64,000 nt of DNA, taken from positions 4,215,001 to 4,279,000 of the forward strand of contig NZ_CP012673.1 of the NCBI RefSeq assembly GCF_002950945.1. The letters are read 5' to 3'. Under the pieces are notes generated by a model, which worked only from the letters and a program-made list of their open reading frames with translations, ran no database searches and was not told the DNA's origin. Below, in pieces: positions 56,367-64,000 of the stretch (position 1 is the first letter of the stretch; every line of letters starts with the position of its first letter). Origin of the DNA: Sorangium cellulosum (GTDB lineage Bacteria > Myxococcota_A > Polyangia > Polyangiales > Polyangiaceae). The translations under genes and the position numbers were made by a program.

Positions 56367-58348
56367 GCCGTGGCCGCGGCGCGGCCACCCGGGGAGCCCC
56401 TCAGCGCGCGGCGGCCGCCGGGGACCCCCCGCGCCCGCGGCGAAGGCCGTGGGACTTCGGGTATGCCCCGGTCCCCACCGCCGCGGGCGACGACGACGGC
56501 GGCCCCCTCGACCTGGTCGTCGCCGCGCGCGACCCCGTGGCGCCCGGCGCCGTGGCGGCGGCGCTCGCGGCGCGCTGGCCCGACACGGCGGTCGAGCCGG
56601 TCCTCTACCGGACGCCGATCTTCTGGCTCCGCGTCCGCTCGCCCGCCCCCGGGCGCCGCGCCGAGGTCGCCGCGGCGCTCGCCGCCGCGGCGATCCCGGT
56701 GCGGTACGTCGCCTCCGCGCTGCGGCCGAGCGCCGCCGTCGCCCCCCGGTTCGACGCCGCCGCGGGCGCCACGGCCCGGCCCGACGGCGCGTGGACGGCG
56801 CGCCCCCCGTCGGAGGAATCGGAGGAAGAAGAGCCCGAGACGCCCGGCCGCTGGTTCCTGCGCGCCGAGGGCGGCGGGATCGGCGTCGATCGCCGCCGCT
56901 CGGGCGGCGGCGCCGGAACGCGCCTCGCGGTCATCGACGACGACGCCTGGGCAGCCGACGATCTCGGCCTCGACCGCGAGGTGCTCGTCATGCTCGAGCA
57001 CCCGCCGCGCAGCCAGGCGCACGGCGCCTTCATGGTCGCCTGGGCCGCCGGATGCCGGCGCCCCGGCGGGTTCCGCGGCGTCGCGCCGGACGCCTCGCCG
57101 CGGCTCTACCTGATCCCGAAGCCGGGCTCGTGTGTGCTCGCCCTGCCGGTCGCCCTCGTGCAGGCGGTCAGCGACGGCGCCGACGTCGTGGTCTGCGCCG
57201 CGTACGTCGAGGGCTCGACCACCCCCATGCTGGACGACGCGATCGAGTTCGCCGTCCGCCTCGGGCGCCGCGGGCGAGGCTGCCCCGTCGTCTTCCCGAC
57301 CGGCCGCGAGGCATCGAGCCCGCCCGAGTCGCTGCACGCGAGCTTCTCCCTCGGGTTCGGCGAGCCCGCGAGCGACCCCCGGGTGTTCTGCGTCGGCCCG
57401 AGCGGCCGCGACGGCGGGTGGTTCCTCTGGCGGGACCGCCGGGGGCGCAGCCGCCCCTTCGCGAACCGCGGCCCGGCGGTGCGCTGGCTCGCGCCCGGCG
57501 ACGATCTCGCCTGCCCGATCCCGCCGGCGCCCGGCGCCGATCCCGCGGCCGAGCGGCTCTGCCACGCCGAGTCGAGCGGGGCCTCGGCCCTCGCCGCGGG
57601 CGCCCTGCTCCTCGTCCTCGCGCGGAACCCCGCGCTCCGCCTGTCCGAACTCGACGCCCTCGTCACGCGCACGCTCACCCCGGTGCCGCCGGCGGCGCCC
57701 GCGTCGGCCGCGCCGGTCGCCGATCCCTGGGATCTCCTGCCGGACGCGCGCGACCGCGACGGCCACAGCGCGAAGCACGGCTACGGCCGCATCGACGCGG
57801 GCCGGGCCTGCCTCGCGGCCGGCGATCCGATCGCGCTCGCGCTGGTGCTGATCGGCGAGGACGGCGCCGCGCGCGCCTTCCGCGGCGCCCGCCGCCTGTA
57901 CTCGCGCCGCCTCGCGCGCTGGGCCGTCCGGGCGCTGCTCGCCGATCCGGGCCTCTGCCACGGCGCCTGCGCGCTCGCGCGCCACGCCCGCCTCGTCGCG
58001 GGCGACGCGCGGCGGCGGCGCGCCCACGGCCCGGGCACGGTGCTGCGGCAGCTGTCGATCCTCGCCCGGGGCTTCGCCGCGAGCCGCCACGCCCCGCCGC
58101 CCTCGCCGCGCGTGCGCGACGAGCTCACCGCCCTCCTCGATCGGCTCGTGCGATCGGCGATCGATCCCGCGACGAGGGACGCCGTCGAGTCACGTTTCGG
58201 AGACCTGGCCGACATGGTGTTTGCAAACGCCGCAAATACGGCCCATACGGACACCGACGCCGACGTGGCCGCCGACACCAGCGCCGCGCACCGCGCGCGA
58301 CCAGGCGGCGCGCGCCGGACGCGCCCCGTCGGGCCGCGGGTGGCGTGA
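56363..58348 (+). CDS. Subtilisin-like (S8) peptidase, cytoplasmic and partly degenerate
   Basis: A 661-residue S8-family protein without a signal peptide. Residues 1-165 are an Ala/Pro-rich N-terminal region ending in an acidic patch. The peptidase core has catalytic-type Asp at 192 (AVIDDDAW), His at 220 (QAHGAF) and Ser at 405 in ESSGASALAAG, which aligns with GTSMATPHVAG. The oxyanion-hole Asn, usually in an AAGN segment, is replaced (VVFPTGREAS near 309-318). GYGRIDAGRACLA follows, typical of the subtilase end. About 150 C-terminal residues are extra and Arg/Ala-rich. The coupled start with the prenyl-synthetase gene suggests a role in processing a precursor, but reduced activity is possible. 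Confidence 0.8.
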   Translation: MSRGRGAATRGAPQRAAAAGDPPRPRRRPWDFGYAPVPTAAGDDDGGPLDLVVAARDPVAPGAVAAALAARWPDTAVEPVLYRTPIFWLRVRSPAPGRRAEVAAALAAAAIPVRYVASALRPSAAVAPRFDAAAGATARPDGAWTARPPSEESEEEEPETPGRWFLRAEGGGIGVDRRRSGGGAGTRLAVIDDDAWAADDLGLDREVLVMLEHPPRSQAHGAFMVAWAAGCRRPGGFRGVAPDASPRLYLIPKPGSCVLALPVALVQAVSDGADVVVCAAYVEGSTTPMLDDAIEFAVRLGRRGRGCPVVFPTGREASSPPESLHASFSLGFGEPASDPRVFCVGPSGRDGGWFLWRDRRGRSRPFANRGPAVRWLAPGDDLACPIPPAPGADPAAERLCHAESSGASALAAGALLLVLARNPALRLSELDALVTRTLTPVPPAAPASAAPVADPWDLLPDARDRDGHSAKHGYGRIDAGRACLAAGDPIALALVLIGEDGAARAFRGARRLYSRRLARWAVRALLADPGLCHGACALARHARLVAGDARRRRAHGPGTVLRQLSILARGFAASRHAPPPSPRVRDELTALLDRLVRSAIDPATRDAVESRFGDLADMVFANAANTAHTDTDADVAADTSAAHRARPGGARRTRPVGPRVA

Positions 58349-58377
58349 TCCCCCTCGCATCTCCGGGAGGAAACGTA

Positions 58378-58458
58378 ATGAATCTCGCGGAACATCGCCG
58401 CGGCGGGGGCGCCGGGCGCGCGGGGGAACACGACGTCGTCGCCGCGTCCGGCGCGTGA
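58378..58458 (+). CDS. 26-codon ORF with strong ribosome site
   Basis: A 26-residue ORF, 29 bases after the protease gene, with a near-ideal GGGAGG box 6 bases before the ATG. The product is MNLAEHRR, then a GGGAGRAG stretch and EHDVVAASGA. It is too short to classify. It could be a second peptide precursor, a leader peptide controlling the downstream sensor gene, or a chance frame. The strong ribosome site is the main evidence for it. Confidence 0.4.
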   Translation: MNLAEHRRGGGAGRAGEHDVVAASGA

Positions 58459-58534
58459 GCCCCGTTGGTTCACCCAGGGTTCCAGCGTATCGTGAGTGAC
58501 TCGGAGCGCAATTTTCGCGCTGCCGTTGCTCGCG

Positions 58535-60879
58535 ATGCCAGCTATCGAGAATCGGCGTTGGCTCTTTGCGGCGGTCGTCCTCGCGGCGCTCGTGCTGGGC
58601 GGCTTCGGGATGCGCAACGCGTTGAGCTGGTACGAACGCCCGTTCCCCGGCGTCCTCGTGGACCCGGACGGCGTGGTGTCCAGCCTCGGGCGGCCGTCCT
58701 GGGAGGGGTTCAAGAAGGGCCTCCGGTTTCCGGACCGCATCGTCGAGGTCAACGGCTGGCGCCTCGAGAGCACCGTGGGGCGCTACCGCGCGAGCGCCTG
58801 GGACGCCGCGGTCGAGCAGGCCGCGCGCGAGGGGCGGCGCTCGGTGCGCGCCCGCGTCGAGACGCGCGAGGGGCTGCGCGACGTCGAGCTCACCCTCGTC
58901 CCGCTCGACCCGCTCGCCTGGTGGTTCTACGCCGGCGGCCTGATGGTCGTCGCCGCGCTCCACGTGGGCGCCGCGCTCATCGCCCTGATCGCGAGCCCGC
59001 GCGGCAAGCTCGCCCGCGCCTTCGCGAGCGCCGCCCTGCTCGCCGGGCTCTTCCAGTTCACGCTGTTCGACTATCACAGCTCGCGCGACCTCGTTCCGTT
59101 CTTCCACGTCGCCTACGCGCTGGTCCCGGTCAGCTTCTTCATCCTGCCGCTGCGGCTGCCGGACGACGTCGCGCTCCTCGCGCGTTACCCCGCTGCCGTC
59201 CGGATCGTCGGCGGGCTCGGCGGGCTGCTCGCCGCCGGCATGCTCGCGTCGCACGCCATCGGCTGGACCACCGTCGCGCTCCGGAACGTCTGCGCGCTCC
59301 TGCTCGGCGCGTCGTTCTTCTTCTTCGCGATCACCCTGATCACCCGCTACGTCGCGGCCACGGGGGACCGCCGCCGCACGCTGCGCGCGATGCTCCTCGC
59401 GATGGCGCCGCCCAAGGTCGTGCTCGGCCTCGGCTTCCTGCTGGCCATGCTCGGCGTCTCCGCGTCGACGCTCGCGTGGTTCGCCGTCCCGGCGCTCGCC
59501 CTCACCCCGGTCGCGAGCGTGGTCGCGTTCATCCGCTACGATCTCTGGGGCAGCCGCGCGCTGCTCTCGCGCCCGCACACGCGCGTCATCCTCGCCGGCA
59601 TGATGGTCGCGCTCACGGTGATCCTCTGCTCCGCCTGCGCGGGCTACGCCGGCCTGCCGCTGCTCGGCGCGATCAAGGTCGCCGCGCCCGCCGCGGTGAT
59701 CGGCGCGGGGCTCGTCGTGTTCGCGCTCGGCGCGGGCGACCGGAAGCTGTTCCCGGCGCGCGCGGAGTACAAGCCCACGATCGAGCAGCTCAGCGAGGAG
59801 CTCACGCTCGTCACCGACCCCGAGGCCGTCGCGGACGCGGTGGAGCGCACCGTGGCGCGCTGGCTGCCCTGCGAGCGCGTCGACTTCCGGCGCGTCGCGG
59901 TCGACGCGGTCGACGCGGGCGACGGCTCCGGCGAGGCGGATCCCCGGGACGCCGAGCCGAGCGGCGAGCGGCTCATCGGGCTCGGCCCCCCCGAGCCCAG
60001 CGCGAGCGAGCTCTCGCTGACCGTCATGTTCCGCGGCCGGCTGCTCGGCGTGCTCGAGGTGGGCAGGAAGCGCGGCGGGGCCCTGTTCACGAGCGAGGAC
60101 CTCGACCTGCTCCGCACGATCGGCAACCAGGCGGCGCTCGCCATGGCGCACGCCCACAGCTACGCCGAGCTGGAGCGGCGGCGGCGGGAGCAGGCCGCCG
60201 CGTGGCGCGACGAGCGCGCGGCCCTCATCGAGACGCTCGCGGCCGAGATCACCCACGAGGTGCGTTACCCCATCAACTTCTTCCGCTCGGTGTTCAAGCG
60301 GGGATCGAGCGGCCAGAGCCTCGACGCCGAGGAGGTCGAGATCGGCTGCGAGGAGGTCGAGCGTCTGGAGCGCCTCGTGATGGGGCTGCGCCGGGTGACG
60401 CACCGGCGGCTCGAGCGCCGCCGCCTCGCGGTCGAGGAGCTCGTGTGCCGGGCGGAGATGCTGCTGCGCGACCAGCTCGGCAAGCGGCGGATCGAGGCGC
60501 GGGTGAGCGGGGCGGCGCTGCTGAGCTGCGACCCCGACCAGGCGACGCAGGTGCTCGTGAACCTCCTCTCGAACGGCCTCGACGCGGCCGGCGAGAAGGG
60601 GGAGGTCGGCGTGATCTGGGAGCCGCTCGCGTCGGCCGAGGGGGGCGCGGAGCTCGTCGTCTGGGACTCGGGGCCGGGCGTCGCGGGAGACCCCGCGCGG
60701 ATCTTCGCGCCCTGGTACACTACGAAGCCGCGTGGGACCGGGCTCGGGCTCGCGATCACGCACCGGATCGTCCGGGCCCACGGCTGGTCCATCAACCCGG
60801 AGCGGCGCGACGGCAGGACGTGGTTCGTCATCGCCGTCCCGGCCGCCGACGTCGCCATGAGCGCAGAGAACGAGGTCGC

Positions 60880-60883
<4 letters not shown>
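58535..60883 (+). CDS. ComP-like sensor histidine kinase with PDZ and membrane segments
   Basis: A 782-residue sensor kinase. A first membrane helix (about 8-26) is followed by an outer PDZ-like region (KGLRFPDRIVEVNGWRL near 61-77). About eight further membrane segments lie between 130 and 400, then a GAF-like domain (about 420-545). The kinase core has the H box AEITHEVRYPIN with His574, an N box (QVLVNLLSNGLDAAG) and G boxes (DSGPGV, TGLGLAI). The TM-PDZ-multi-TM-GAF order is that of Bacillus ComP, the ComX receptor. The ATG at 58535 starts just before the first helix; a GTG at 58496 is an alternative. It overlaps the regulator gene by 4 bp. Confidence 0.88.
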
Positions 60884-62430
<1,547 letters not shown>

Positions 62431-62509
62431 GCGACGGCGGCGCGGCGGCCGAGCGACGGCGGCGCGGACGCCGAGCGGTATCCGCGCTGCCGTCTCTCGG
62501 GCGCGTGCG

Positions 62510-63811
62510 CTACTTCCGGCCGATGCCGGTGTAGAGGAAGCCCATGCCGCGGAGCTCGTCGGGCTCCCAGACGTTGCGCCCGTCGAAGAGCGCCGGGGAG
62601 CTCAGGATGCGCTTCAGCCGGTGGAAGTCGGGGCGACGGTACTCGTGCCACTCGGTCACGACGACGAGCGCGTCCGCGCCCTCGGCCGCGCCGTACATGC
62701 CGTCGCTCAGGAGGATCCGGTTATTGTAGATGGCGCGCACGTTCGGCATCGCCTGCGGGTCGTGCGCCTGCACCGTGGCGCCCGCCTCGAGCAGCTCGTC
62801 GATCAGCGTGAGCGCGGGCGCCTCGCGGATGTCGTCGGTCTGCGGCTTGAACGCGAGCCCCCAGACCGCGATCGTCTTCCCCTTCAGCGCGCCGTCGAAG
62901 TGGGCGCGCACCTTGGCCGCGAGGACGCGCTTCTGCCGCGCGTTCACCCGCTCCGTCGCGCGGACGATCTCGAGGTCGTGCCCCACCGTGCCCGCGGTGT
63001 AGAGGATGGCCGAGAGGTCCTTCGGGAAACAGGAGCCGCCGAAGCCCGGGCCGGCGAAGAGGAACTTCGTGCCGATGCGCGGGTCGGCCCCGACGCCCTT
63101 GCGCACGAGCTCGATGTCGGCGCCGACCTTCTCCGCGAGCAGCGCGAGGTCGTTCATGAACGAGATGCGCGACGCGAGCAGGGCGTTCGCCGCGTACTTG
63201 GTGAGCTCGGCGGAGCGGGCGTCCATCAGCTGGATGCGGTCGCTCGCCCGGACGAACGGGTTGTAGAGGTGGCGCAGGATCTCGCGCGCCTTCGGGTCGT
63301 CCGAGCCGATGATCACGCGATCGGGCTTCATGAAGTCGTTCACCGCGTCGCCCTCCTTGAGGAACTCCGGGTTCGACGCGACGGCGAACGGCTGCGCGGT
63401 GTGCGCGGAGATGATCTGCCGGAGCCGGTCCGCCGTGCCGACGGGGACGGTGCTCTTCGTGGCGATCACCTTGAAATTATTCAGGTTCTTGCCGATCGTC
63501 TCGCCGACGGCCTCGACGGCGGAGAGGTCGGCGGAGCCGTCCTCGGCCTGGGGCGTGCCCACGGCGATGAAGACGATCTCGGCGTCGCGGATCGCGCCCG
63601 CGACGTCGGTGGAGAACCGCAACCTGCCGTCGCGGGCGTTCTTGGCGATGAGCACGTCGAGGCCGGGCTCGTAGATCGGCATCTCTCCGCGCTTCAGCAT
63701 CTCTATCTTGGCGGCGGACACGTCGACGCACGCGACGTCGTTCCCGAAGTCCGCGAACCCTGCGCCGGCAACGAGGCCGACATACCCTGTTCCCACGACG
63801 GCAAGCTGCAT
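62510..63811 (-). CDS. ugd: UDP-glucose 6-dehydrogenase
   Basis: A 433-residue UDP-glucose/GDP-mannose dehydrogenase, converting UDP-glucose to UDP-glucuronate for capsule, exopolysaccharide and lipopolysaccharide. N-terminal NAD motif is VVGTGYVGLVAGAGFADFG at residues 4-22. The catalytic thiol segment is GFGGSCFPKDL with its Cys near residue 260. The UDP-binding domain ends in VWEPDELRGMGFLYTGIGRK, typical of the family. Length is normal (430-445). The ATG at 63811 fits the first residue of the family. It is convergent with the sigma-54 regulator gene, with an 80-base gap, and no other polysaccharide gene is in the window. Confidence 0.96.
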   Translation of the reverse strand: MQLAVVGTGYVGLVAGAGFADFGNDVACVDVSAAKIEMLKRGEMPIYEPGLDVLIAKNARDGRLRFSTDVAGAIRDAEIVFIAVGTPQAEDGSADLSAVEAVGETIGKNLNNFKVIATKSTVPVGTADRLRQIISAHTAQPFAVASNPEFLKEGDAVNDFMKPDRVIIGSDDPKAREILRHLYNPFVRASDRIQLMDARSAELTKYAANALLASRISFMNDLALLAEKVGADIELVRKGVGADPRIGTKFLFAGPGFGGSCFPKDLSAILYTAGTVGHDLEIVRATERVNARQKRVLAAKVRAHFDGALKGKTIAVWGLAFKPQTDDIREAPALTLIDELLEAGATVQAHDPQAMPNVRAIYNNRILLSDGMYGAAEGADALVVVTEWHEYRRPDFHRLKRILSSPALFDGRNVWEPDELRGMGFLYTGIGRK

Positions 63812-64000
63812 GGGCGGGACGCTACCACGACTCTGCTCTCATTCACGCGGCCAGTCGCGCGAAGTGTGGTCCTCGATCGATCTGTCCCGCTCCTCGGGAG
63901 TGCGCGCGCGGGGGGCCGGCCGCCCGCGCGCGCTCGCGCTCGCGCTTCCCCCGGCGGCGCGGGGAGCTGCCGGGCGCTTGACGCCGCGCGGCGTCCCGTG

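Noticed and set aside
58190-60781. Long minus-strand open frame opposite the sensor kinase
   Set aside because: Acidic/Arg-rich shadow translation without motifs; the plus-strand gene has full histidine-kinase boxes.

Overview
The window is a stretch of very GC-rich, gene-dense bacterial chromosome. Its style points to a myxobacterium, most likely of the Sorangium/Polyangium type. The signs are Hanks-type Ser/Thr kinases (one fused to an ATPase and tetratricopeptide region), a PP2C phosphatase, many lipoproteins with Gly/Ser-rich linkers, a MopE-like calcium-motif protein, an NtrC-type regulator, GTG starts and frequent 4-bp ATGA/GTGA gene overlaps. This taxonomic call is inference from gene content and codon use.

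Layout. 0.4-2 kb: a LysE exporter, then two broken gene remnants (end of a cytochrome P450, middle of a crotonyl-CoA carboxylase/reductase) and a 149-bp nested palindrome. 2.1-7.9 kb: a translationally coupled kinase-ATPase-TPR giant protein and a patatin phospholipase. 8.4-14.7 kb: one tight operon with an AprA-like flavoprotein, an AprB-like ferredoxin, a HEAT-repeat protein and a sulfonate/nitrate-type ABC importer. 14.8-24.6 kb: DoxX, an FtsH-type protease, an ATP-grasp ligase coupled to a GNAT-methyltransferase fusion, an SrkA-like kinase, a TerB-like protein, a lipid kinase and a Ser/Thr kinase. 24.6-39.2 kb: a 250-bp inverted-repeat element, a GH5-like lipoprotein lacking its expected nucleophile, class III alcohol dehydrogenase, an M17 aminopeptidase, an SRPBCC lipoprotein, a beta-helix protein with a LysR regulator, a MopE-like lipoprotein and a DUF2339-DUF3999 fusion. 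39.5-43.4 kb: a small protein, a DNA adenine methylase, GNAT, roadblock-like and NUDIX proteins.

43.5-49.2 kb: a tRNA-Gln/tRNA-Glu pair and groESL, separated by an array of identical small hairpins; then a Crp-like regulator with a metallo-beta-lactamase cyclic-nucleotide phosphodiesterase, and a PP2C phosphatase. 49.4-54.4 kb: an FAD amine-oxidase-like protein, a membrane aminopropyltransferase and a divergent DUF4178 protein, with a second copy of a dispersed palindromic element between them. 62.5-63.8 kb: UDP-glucose dehydrogenase.

The most interesting region is 54.7-62.4 kb. A 102-residue protein with Trp and Cys near its C-terminus is followed by a polyprenyl-synthetase-family enzyme, a cytoplasmic subtilisin-like protein, a 26-codon ORF, a PDZ-plus-multi-membrane-segment sensor kinase and a sigma-54 response regulator. 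Gene order and domain layout resemble the Bacillus ComQXPA prenylated-peptide quorum-sensing system. This is a hypothesis from architecture, not a demonstrated homology.
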